Source: a bacterium (GTDB lineage: Bacteria; UBA8248). From it: a stretch of DNA of 7,791 nucleotides. The notes below the pieces were generated by a model. The model did no database searches and had not been told where the DNA came from. It was given only the letters and a program-made list of their open reading frames with translations. The stretch is taken from positions 1-7,791 of the forward strand of contig JAQBZT010000140.1 in assembly GCA_027622355.1 (NCBI GenBank), in the 5' to 3' direction. The position numbers were made by a program, and so were the translations under genes. Of this stretch, positions 1 to 6,289 are shown in pieces. Positions within the stretch are counted from its first letter, which is position 1. Every line of letters starts with the position of its first letter.

Positions 1-2429
1 TCCTCGGCCGCGATGGCGGAAAGATCGGCCGCGGGCCACGCATCGAGAAAGATCGTCCCCTTCCCGGTTCCGGCCCCCAGGGCGGCCCAAAGCTCCTCCG
101 CCACATGCGGCGCCATGGGCGCCATGCAAATGAGAAGAATCCCGGCCGCTTCCCGCTGCACGGCGGCCTCGGCGGCCGACTCCGCCCGCAGCGAGGTGGC
201 CAGCTCCATGATGCGGGCCACCGCCGTATTGAAGGAGAACGTCCGCTCATAGACTTCGGTCACATGCTGGAGGGTGTAGTGGGCGTCCCGGCGGAGCTTT
301 CGGCCCGAATCCGATAATCCAGCGGCATCGCCGGCAAAGGACCTCGCCGCCTTCCAGTCCTCCAAGCGCTCCCCGAACGTGGCCCACAACCGCTGAAGAA
401 ACCGGTGCACCCCGATGAGCCCGTCGTCGCGCCACTCCTTGTCCCGCTCGGGGGGACCGATAAAGAGCGTATACAGGCGTCCCGCATCGGCGCCGAAGCG
501 GCCCGTGCACTCTTCGATGGAAACCCCGTTGAGCTTGCTCTTGCTCATGACGGCCATGTCGCCGGCCACCTTGTCGCCTGTCTTGTAGCGGCTTCCCGCC
601 GGTCCGTCCCGCGTCACGATCAGCTTTTCCTCGTCCACATCCTTGTAGGGCACCCAGACGTTGCCCTGGGCACCCGCCACCCGGAAGGCCGTCCGGCAGA
701 CCATCCCCTGCGTAAAGAGATTCTCAAAGGGCTCCTCGAAAGACACCAGCCCCATGTCGTGGAGCACTTTGGTGAAAAATCTCGAGTAAAGAAGGTGCAT
801 GACGGCGTGCTCCGCGCCGCCGATGTACTGGGTGACGGGGAGCCATTTGTTCACGTGGGCGGAATCGAAAACCGCCTTTTCATTTTTCGGGGAAACAAAG
901 CGGAGGTAGTACCAGGATGAATCCACAAACGTGTCCATCGTGTCCGTCTCGCGGCGCGCCGGTTTGCCCGTCCGCGGGCTGAGGGCGCGGAGAAATTCCT
1001 CGCTCTGGGCAAGCGGGTTCCCCCCCCGCCCCGTGAAGGCCACATCGCGCGGATGGACAACGGGAAGAGCCGATTCGGGCACCGGCGTGATCGTCCCGTC
1101 CTCTTCATAGAGCACCGGGATCGGAACGCCCCAGTAGCGCTGCCGCGAGATGAGCCAGTCGCGGATGCGCCAGTTGATCATCCGATCGCCGAAGCCTTGC
1201 TGCTTGAAGTAGTCGATCATTCGCGGGAAAGCTTCGCGGTTCGGCTGCCCGTCGAAGGGGCCGGAGTTCTCCATGACACCGTCCTCGACATAGGCCTCCC
1301 TCATCGCCTCGGCGCGGAGCCCGCCGCCCGGGTGCTGAATCACCACCTTGACCGGGACGCCGTACTTGCGCGCGAAAAGAAAATCGCGCTGATCGTGGGC
1401 GGGCACGCCCATGACGATGCCGGTTCCGTATTCCATCAGGACATAGTCCGCAACGAACAGGGAGACGCGATCGCCGTTCACCGGATTCACGACGAAATGC
1501 CCCGTATCGATCCCGACTTTTTCGCGCTCATCGCTCATCCGATCGGCAACGCTCTGCGCCCGCATCTCCTCGATGGCGGCGCGGAGCGCATCGGCCCGGG
1601 GATTGTCCTTCAGGAGCGTTTCGATCAGGGGATGTTCGGGGGCGCACACCATGAAGGTAACGCCGTAGACCGTATCCGGCCGGGTGGTGAACACCGAGAG
1701 GGTCTCACCCGTGGCCTCGAGGCGAAAATCGATCCGGGCCCCTTCGCTGCGGCCCAGCCAGTTGCGCTGCTGCTGCTTGACGTGATCGGGCCAGCCGGTG
1801 AGCCCATCAAGATCATCGAGGAGGCGCTGGGCATAGTCCGTGATTTTCAAGAACCACTGCCCGAGCCAGCGTTTCTCCACCACCGCTCCGCTGCGCCATG
1901 CGATGCCATCGTGGATCTGCTCGTTCGCCAGGACGGTTTCATCCACCGGGTCCCAGTTCACCAGCGCCTCTTTCTTGTAGGCCAGCCCCCGTTCGAGCAT
2001 TTGGAGGAAAATCCACTGCGTCCAGCGATAATAGCCGGGATGCGCGGTGGAGAGTTCCCTTCGCCAGTCATAGGCGAGACCCGCCATTTTCAGCTGACGG
2101 CGCATGTTGTCGATATTTTTCTGGGTCCAGCTGGCAGGGTGAACCGAAGCCTGGATCGCCGCATTTTCCGCCGGAAGGCCAAGTGCGTCCCACCCCATCG
2201 GATGCAGCACTTCGAAGCCGCTCATTTTCCGGAAGCGGCTTATTGCATCTCCCATGGTGTAGTTGCAGGCATGCCCCATGTGGAGATCGCCCGAAGGATA
2301 GGGAAACATCATGAGGCAGTAGTAGGCAGGCTTCTCCCCAGGGTCGTCCGGCGCCTGGAATATCCCTTTTTCTTCCCAGAAATCCTGCCATTTCTTTTCG
2401 TACGTCGTCGGTTCGTAGGGGCCGAGCAT
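1..2429 (-). CDS. leuS: Leucyl-tRNA synthetase, C-terminus cut by window edge
   Basis: This class I aminoacyl-tRNA synthetase charges tRNA-Leu with leucine in the cytoplasm. The reading frame is open from ATG at 2429 to the window edge (809 codons), and the family is usually about 820-870 residues, so only a few dozen C-terminal residues are missing. Visible signatures are the HIGH-type motif HMGH (residues 50-53), CP1 editing motif TTRPDT (248-253), editing aspartate in AHDQRD (D346, equivalent to E. coli D345), SRQRYWG near W433, IGGAEHAVMHLLYSRFF before the leucine-specific insert, MSKSK (628-632) and MAPMAPHVAEELW in the anticodon-binding domain. The start is supported by GAGGAG six bases upstream. 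Oddities: the CP1 zinc cysteines are replaced (D160, A177, S180), and the lysine before MSKS is valine. It is the last visible gene of the mgtE-thioesterase-leuS cluster. Identification is secure. Confidence 0.98.
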   Translation of the reverse strand, partial: MLGPYEPTTYEKKWQDFWEEKGIFQAPDDPGEKPAYYCLMMFPYPSGDLHMGHACNYTMGDAISRFRKMSGFEVLHPMGWDALGLPAENAAIQASVHPASWTQKNIDNMRRQLKMAGLAYDWRRELSTAHPGYYRWTQWIFLQMLERGLAYKKEALVNWDPVDETVLANEQIHDGIAWRSGAVVEKRWLGQWFLKITDYAQRLLDDLDGLTGWPDHVKQQQRNWLGRSEGARIDFRLEATGETLSVFTTRPDTVYGVTFMVCAPEHPLIETLLKDNPRADALRAAIEEMRAQSVADRMSDEREKVGIDTGHFVVNPVNGDRVSLFVADYVLMEYGTGIVMGVPAHDQRDFLFARKYGVPVKVVIQHPGGGLRAEAMREAYVEDGVMENSGPFDGQPNREAFPRMIDYFKQQGFGDRMINWRIRDWLISRQRYWGVPIPVLYEEDGTITPVPESALPVVHPRDVAFTGRGGNPLAQSEEFLRALSPRTGKPARRETDTMDTFVDSSWYYLRFVSPKNEKAVFDSAHVNKWLPVTQYIGGAEHAVMHLLYSRFFTKVLHDMGLVSFEEPFENLFTQGMVCRTAFRVAGAQGNVWVPYKDVDEEKLIVTRDGPAGSRYKTGDKVAGDMAVMSKSKLNGVSIEECTGRFGADAGRLYTLFIGPPERDKEWRDDGLIGVHRFLQRLWATFGERLEDWKAARSFAGDAAGLSDSGRKLRRDAHYTLQHVTEVYERTFSFNTAVARIMELATSLRAESAAEAAVQREAAGILLICMAPMAPHVAEELWAALGAGTGKGTIFLDAWPAADLSAIAAE

Positions 2430-2534
2430 GGTTCTCCTCATCTCCAACTGTGGCGGGCAACCGCGAAATCTTCGTTGAGCGTGCCGCAGGCGTCAAGAAG
2501 GGCCGGGAAAGAGTCCAAAAACGGAGAGCCGCTC
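2430..2534 (-). other. Spacer between thioesterase gene and leuS
   Basis: This 105-base gap lies between the thioesterase stop and the leuS ATG. It contains the leuS ribosome binding site (GAGGAG, read on the minus strand) directly before the ATG. I see no convincing hairpin plus T-run and no clear promoter, so read-through from the thioesterase into leuS is plausible. One minus-strand frame stays open across the gap until a stop at 2438, but it has no start of its own with a good binding site. Confidence 0.5.
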
Positions 2535-2966
2535 TCAGCGCGCTCCCGTCGAAGGCCCCTCGCCCGCGGGGGAAGCCGCCTGCTGAAATTTTTCCAGGAG
2601 ATGGGCCGGGATCCGCCCCGGTCTTCCCTCGGCATCCATCTTCGCGTGGACGGTGAACCCCTCGACGAGCGTCCGCCCTTCCTGCTCGACCCGGTAGTCG
2701 ATGCGGATGCGCGCGCCCTGAGCCGGCCGGAGCCAGCCCGCCACCCGGACCATTCCGTCATAGCGGGCTCCGCTCATGTAGCGGCAGCCGCTCTCCAGCA
2801 CCGGGAAGAAGATCCCCTCCTTCTCCAATTCCGCGTACGGCGTGCCGATGGCCTGAAATATTTCCGTCCGCAAATGCTCGAACCAGACATAATAGACGGC
2901 ATGATGCACCACCCCCATCTGATCGGTTTCCGCATAGCGGACACGAAAATCAGCCGTGAAAGGCAT
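2535..2966 (-). CDS. YbgC/4HBT-family acyl-CoA thioesterase
   Basis: This 143-residue single-domain hotdog-fold protein is predicted to hydrolyse acyl-CoA (or acyl-ACP) thioesters in the cytoplasm. The N-terminus carries the 4-hydroxybenzoyl-CoA thioesterase signature RYAETDQMGVVHHAVYYVWFE (residues 10-30). Asp15 is at the catalytic position known from the 4HBT and YbgC enzymes, and His22 matches the conserved histidine of the YbgC group. Length fits the family (about 130-150). The last 20 or so residues are low in conservation and rich in Ala, Gly, Ser and Pro. The ATG has GGGGAG about seven bases upstream. It starts 24 bases after the mgtE stop, which suggests one transcript. Canonical ybgC sits in the tol-pal cluster; here no tol gene is visible, so the substrate and role cannot be inferred from context. 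An FcbC-like or FadM-like specificity is possible. Confidence 0.9.
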   Translation of the reverse strand: MPFTADFRVRYAETDQMGVVHHAVYYVWFEHLRTEIFQAIGTPYAELEKEGIFFPVLESGCRYMSGARYDGMVRVAGWLRPAQGARIRIDYRVEQEGRTLVEGFTVHAKMDAEGRPGRIPAHLLEKFQQAASPAGEGPSTGAR

Positions 2967-2990
2967 TCTTTCTCTCCCCGGCGCAAGACC

Positions 2991-4352
2991 TCAAAACAGC
3001 AACAGCCGGGCAATGCTGAAATATATCAGGATACCGAGGACGTCCACGCCGGTCGTGACAAAAGGTCCGGTTGCCACCGCGGGATCGAACCCGAACCGAT
3101 GGAGCACCAGCGGGAGAAAAGAGGCCATAATCGAGGAAAGAACCATCACCAGGCAGATCGAAAGGCCGACGACGAGGCCCAGGCTCATCATGGATTGATA
3201 CTGGAAGAGCGCCAAGGCCCCAAGCAAGACGCCGTACGCCACGCCCAGAATCATCCCGACGAGAAGCTGGCGGAAAACAATGCGGAACCACGCCTTGGGG
3301 TCCACGCGGCCGGTCGCGATGCCCCGCACCATGATCGTCGCGCTTTGGGTGCCCACGTTGCCCGCCATCCCGATGATCACCGGCAGAAAGGCGGTCAGCG
3401 CAACCACGCGGCTCAATTCATGCTCAAACTGAATGATTAGCCCGGCGGCCAGGATGCCGCCGATCCAGCTCACGAAAAGCCAGGGGAAGCGCGCCCAGGC
3501 CATCCGCCCGGGAGAGAGCGAGGTAATCTCCTCGCTCGTGTGCGTACCGGCCATTTTGAGCATATCCTCCGTCGCTTCCTCGCGAAGAACGTCGAGCACA
3601 TCGTCTACCGTAACGATACCCACCAGAACGCGATCATCGTCTACAACGGGTATCGCCAGAATGTTGTAGCGGGACACCAGGCGGGCAACGCGCTCTTGGT
3701 CCTCATGCACGTTCACGCTCCAGACATTCGAGGCCATGATCTCGGAGAGCCGCTGCGAAGGATTGGAGAGAAGAAGCTGCCGAAGGCTGACCACGCCGCG
3801 AAGCTGCTTGTCCGCGCCCACAACGTATACATAAAAAACGTAGTCCACCTCGCTCATCTTCCGCACTTCGGCCACGGCTTCTTCCACCGTCATCTCTTCG
3901 GGAAGCGCAAAGTAGGAGTCGGTCATGATGCCGCCCGCCGTATCCGGCGAGTAGGCCATGAGCTCTCCGACGGCTTCCGCCTCCTTGTGCTCCAGCAGAG
4001 CGAGCACTTCATTCGCACGCTCATCGGAGAGGGTGCCGAGGAGGTAGCGCATCTCGTCGCTGTCGATCGGCTTGAGAAGTTGAACGATATCTTCGTTTGA
4101 TTGCGAATCGAGAATCCCGCGGACGATGTGTGCATCGCACTCGGTCAGGATTTCCGCCTTGTGCTCCGCGCTTTCCACGACCCGGAAAACAGCGATTCTT
4201 TCTTCGGGCTCCATGTGATTGAACATCTGGGCCACTTCGGCGGCATGCATCTTTTCCAGCGCGTTCGCCAGATGCACGTCGGCATTTCGCCGGAGCAGGC
4301 GCCGGACCATGTCCTCGATTCGGAGAATCCGCGGGTCGCGCTCATGAACCAT
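2991..4352 (-). CDS. mgtE: MgtE-family magnesium transporter
   Basis: This 453-residue inner-membrane Mg2+ channel/transporter has the full MgtE domain order. An acidic helical N domain (about 7-126) is followed by two CBS domains (about 137-200 and 206-262) and a plug-helix region. Five membrane segments follow, at roughly 288-307, 322-345, 360-383, 390-417 and 429-452. The family signature GNVGTQSA lies in the second segment. An aspartate in the last segment (about residue 437, in GVDVLGILIYFSIA) matches the pore Asp that binds Mg2+ in Thermus MgtE. I chose ATG at 4352, giving MVHERDPR, because GAGGG lies about eight bases upstream. An in-frame ATG at 4385 has no binding site and would translate the leader hairpin. 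Known MgtE gating closes the pore when cytosolic Mg2+ binds the N and CBS domains. It is first in the cluster with the thioesterase and leuS. Confidence 0.97.
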   Translation of the reverse strand: MVHERDPRILRIEDMVRRLLRRNADVHLANALEKMHAAEVAQMFNHMEPEERIAVFRVVESAEHKAEILTECDAHIVRGILDSQSNEDIVQLLKPIDSDEMRYLLGTLSDERANEVLALLEHKEAEAVGELMAYSPDTAGGIMTDSYFALPEEMTVEEAVAEVRKMSEVDYVFYVYVVGADKQLRGVVSLRQLLLSNPSQRLSEIMASNVWSVNVHEDQERVARLVSRYNILAIPVVDDDRVLVGIVTVDDVLDVLREEATEDMLKMAGTHTSEEITSLSPGRMAWARFPWLFVSWIGGILAAGLIIQFEHELSRVVALTAFLPVIIGMAGNVGTQSATIMVRGIATGRVDPKAWFRIVFRQLLVGMILGVAYGVLLGALALFQYQSMMSLGLVVGLSICLVMVLSSIMASFLPLVLHRFGFDPAVATGPFVTTGVDVLGILIYFSIARLLLF

Positions 4353-4364
4353 AGGAAAACCCTC

Positions 4365-4399
4365 AAAAACAACGCCCGGCAACATACAGCGGACGCCGG
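4365..4399 (-). terminator. Possible attenuator hairpin in the mgtE leader
   Basis: Read on the minus strand, CCGGC (4399-4395) pairs with GCCGG (4380-4376) around a 14-base loop. Seven bases of spacer, rich in T, end in TTTTT at 4369-4365. The T-run stops immediately before the mgtE ribosome binding site GAGGG (4364-4360). The arrangement resembles an intrinsic terminator inside a 5' leader, though the stem is only five pairs and the spacer is longer than usual. An alternative stem uses GGCC (4416-4413) with GGCC (4403-4400), which abuts the attenuator stem and so may compete with it. Function is inferred from position only. Confidence 0.3.
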
Positions 4400-4464
4400 C
4401 CTGCCAGGAGGGCCGAAAGGCGCAAACGCGATTTCAGCCCCTATTTCCCGCCAAATATTTCGTC

Positions 4465-4492
4465 CCGCTCCCCTGTTCCCCTTGCGGAGCGG
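4465..4492. repeat. Inverted repeat, 7-bp arms, in intergenic region
   Basis: CCGCTCC at 4465-4471 is perfectly complementary to GGAGCGG at 4486-4492 with a 14-base spacer. It lies between the AT-rich patch and mgtE, so it would be transcribed near the 5' end of an mgtE leader, or it could be a protein operator. In GC-rich DNA a 7-bp inverted repeat can occur by chance, so its role is open. Confidence 0.4.
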
Positions 4493-4579
4493 ATACGGGC
4501 AGTTTAATATAAAAAACAAGATAATCGGAGACGTTTCCTCTCAGGGGGGCCGTTCGCCATCGCCAAACTGCAAGGCCGA

Positions 4580-6283
4580 TTGACTGGCTTAAAGCCAAAA
4601 CAACTCCGGGCCCTTGAGCGGCTTTACCGCCGGAAAGTCCCTGGCGGCCAACTCATCCACTTGGAACTGGGCAGAGAGCTTACCGCACTTTCCTTTGAAA
4701 TTTCGAGACAAATCGGTATCTTGATTGACCGCCAGGGCGTCATCCGCCACGTCATCGTGGGCGACGCCCGGGGGATCGAAATCCCGGAGCTTGGCCGCGG
4801 CCGCGCCGGCGGCGCCCGTCTGCGGGGCCTTCGCTGCATTCACACCCATCTGGGACCCTCCCCCCTGTCCCAGGAGGATCTGACCGATCTGGCGCTCCTC
4901 CGCCTCGACTCAATGACCGCCATCGAGGTGGGCGAGGAAGGGCAGAGCGAGAGTGTCCACTTCGCTCACCTCCTCCCTTCCCCCGCTGAGGCGTTCGACA
5001 ATCCGGAAACCGAGACAGCTCCCTCTCCCTGGCAGAGCCGCACCCCCCCATGGGAGATCCAAACCTTCCCGGACCTCTCGCGGATGACGGTAGACGCCGC
5101 CGCCCTGGCCGCATCGCTGGAAGAGGGGTTCTCCCGCGCCGCCCGCGCCGGAACTCAACTGAAGAAAGGCGAGCGGGCGCTCTTGATTCACGTGGAAACG
5201 CAGGACCGCAGAGGCCGGCCCGCGGAGACCGAGTTGAACGAGCTGGAAATCCTGACAGAGGGTGCGGGGCTCATCCCCTGCGGCCAGATCATCCAGCGCC
5301 GCAAGACCCTCGATCCGCGCTATGTCCTGGGGAGGGGACGCCTGGCCGATGTCCTCATGCGCTCCCTTCAGATGGGGGTCGAGGCCCTGGTCTTCTCCCA
5401 GGAGTTGAGCCCGGCCCAGACCCGCAGCCTCGCCGAGTTCACAGACTTGAAAATCCTGGATCGGACCCAGATCATCCTCGACATCTTCGCCCAGCGGGCC
5501 AGCAGCCGCGTCGGGAAACTCCAGGTTGAGCTCGCCCTGCTTCGCTACATGCTCCCCCGTCTTTCGACCAAGAGCACAGCCCTGAGCCGTCTCACGGGCG
5601 GGATCGGCGGCCGCGGACCCGGCGAGACGAAACTGGAAATTCACCGGCGGCGCGCCCATGAGCGCATCCAGCGCCTCGAGCGCGAACTCGACCAGCTTCA
5701 GCGCAAGCGCGCCCAGGGCCGTCAGCGGCGGCGGCGGCGGGACGTTCCCGTTCTCTCCCTGGTCGGATACACCAACGCCGGAAAATCCACCCTCTTGAAC
5801 GCCCTCACCCACAGCGAGGTCTACGTCGCCGATCAGCTTTTCGCCACGCTCGACACCTCGAGCCGCCGGCTGCGGCTGCCCCGCGAGCGCGAGGTCGTCA
5901 TTACGGACACTGTGGGGTTCATCCACGATCTGCCGAAAGAACTGCTCGGCGCCTTTCGCTCGACGCTTGAAGAACTGCAGGAAGCCGACCTTCTCCTGCA
6001 TGTCATCGATGCGTCCGCTACCGATTGCGAGGAAAACCTGACCGCCGTCGAGCGTCTACTGGGGGAGATCGTGACCGAAGACATCCCCATCCTGAGAGTT
6101 TTCAACAAGACGGACAAAGTGAGCCCGCTTCAAATCTCCCATCTGTGCCGCCGCTACGAAGCCATTGCCGTCAGCGGAATCGACCCGCAAACCCTCCCGC
6201 CGCTGGTCGAGGAGGCAGACCGCCGCCTGGGCGAGATTATGGGAGAGGGAGACGCATCGGAAATCACGCGGGTCGCGATATAA
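4580..6283 (+). CDS. hflX: Ribosome-splitting GTPase HflX with extra N-terminal JAMM-like domain
   Basis: HflX binds the 50S subunit and splits stalled or idle ribosomes using GTP. Residues from about 195 on form the standard protein: HflX N-terminal subdomain (LDRTQIILDIFAQRA at 293-307), glycine-rich GGIGGRGPGE (340-349), basic coiled linker (350-388), then the G domain with G1 GYTNAGKST (396-404), G3 DTVGF (443-447), G4 NKTD (509-512) and G5 near SG (532-533). At 567 residues it is about 140 longer than E. coli HflX (426). The surplus is an N-terminal domain with H88-T-H90...S97-x2-D100, resembling JAMM/RadC proteins, plus a Pro/Thr/Ser-rich linker (about 130-165). The start is uncertain: the frame opens at 4508 after TAA, the first standard start is TTG 4580 with only AAGG nearby, while AGGGGGG (4543-4549) precedes ATC 4559. 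It is divergent from mgtE and convergent with the M16 gene. Confidence 0.95.
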   Translation: MTGLKPKQLRALERLYRRKVPGGQLIHLELGRELTALSFEISRQIGILIDRQGVIRHVIVGDARGIEIPELGRGRAGGARLRGLRCIHTHLGPSPLSQEDLTDLALLRLDSMTAIEVGEEGQSESVHFAHLLPSPAEAFDNPETETAPSPWQSRTPPWEIQTFPDLSRMTVDAAALAASLEEGFSRAARAGTQLKKGERALLIHVETQDRRGRPAETELNELEILTEGAGLIPCGQIIQRRKTLDPRYVLGRGRLADVLMRSLQMGVEALVFSQELSPAQTRSLAEFTDLKILDRTQIILDIFAQRASSRVGKLQVELALLRYMLPRLSTKSTALSRLTGGIGGRGPGETKLEIHRRRAHERIQRLERELDQLQRKRAQGRQRRRRRDVPVLSLVGYTNAGKSTLLNALTHSEVYVADQLFATLDTSSRRLRLPREREVVITDTVGFIHDLPKELLGAFRSTLEELQEADLLLHVIDASATDCEENLTAVERLLGEIVTEDIPILRVFNKTDKVSPLQISHLCRRYEAIAVSGIDPQTLPPLVEEADRRLGEIMGEGDASEITRVAI

Positions 6284-6289
6284 ATCGGC

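Larger units (their letters stand above)
4353..4579. promoter_or_regulatory. Divergent mgtE/hflX intergenic regulatory region
   Basis: This 227-base region separates the divergent mgtE and hflX genes and must hold promoters for both unless more distant ones are used. Its most promoter-like part is the AT-rich stretch at about 4503-4525, the only such patch in a GC-rich setting. On the plus strand TTGCGG (4483-4488) lies 18 bases before TAATAT (4507-ish), a weak match to a sigma-70 site, and GATAAT is at 4520-4525. On the minus strand TATATT (about 4511-4506) could serve mgtE, giving a leader of roughly 150 bases. I looked for the conserved core of the M-box Mg2+ riboswitch and did not see it. 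Promoter assignments are weak. Confidence 0.4.

Noticed and set aside
1020..1027. Eight-base C run (G on the coding strand) within leuS as a phase-variation tract
   Set aside because: leuS is essential, the frame is intact on both sides, and the run is explained by Gly and Arg codons in GC-rich DNA.
2438..2534. Open minus-strand frame in the thioesterase-leuS spacer whose end looks somewhat protein-like
   Set aside because: It is the tail of a frame overlapping the thioesterase gene out of phase. It has no good start or homology I can recognise, and the thioesterase is full length without it.
1053..3440. A 795-codon plus-strand open frame antisense to leuS, the thioesterase and part of mgtE
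   Set aside because: It lies opposite three well-conserved genes and crosses their boundaries. Its translation is rich in His, Arg, Pro and Asp with no recognisable domain, which is typical of antisense frames in GC-rich DNA.
4383..4385. Upstream ATG of mgtE adding eleven residues
   Set aside because: No Shine-Dalgarno sequence precedes it. The ATG at 4352 has GAGGG at good spacing and gives an N-terminus of normal MgtE length.
4353..4511. M-box (ykoK) Mg2+ riboswitch before mgtE
   Set aside because: The conserved core expected of that class is not visible on the minus strand; only generic hairpins are seen.
4910..6001. A 363-codon minus-strand open frame opposite hflX
   Set aside because: It is fully antisense to the conserved GTPase and has no recognisable domain. 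The composition looks like a mirror of the hflX codons.
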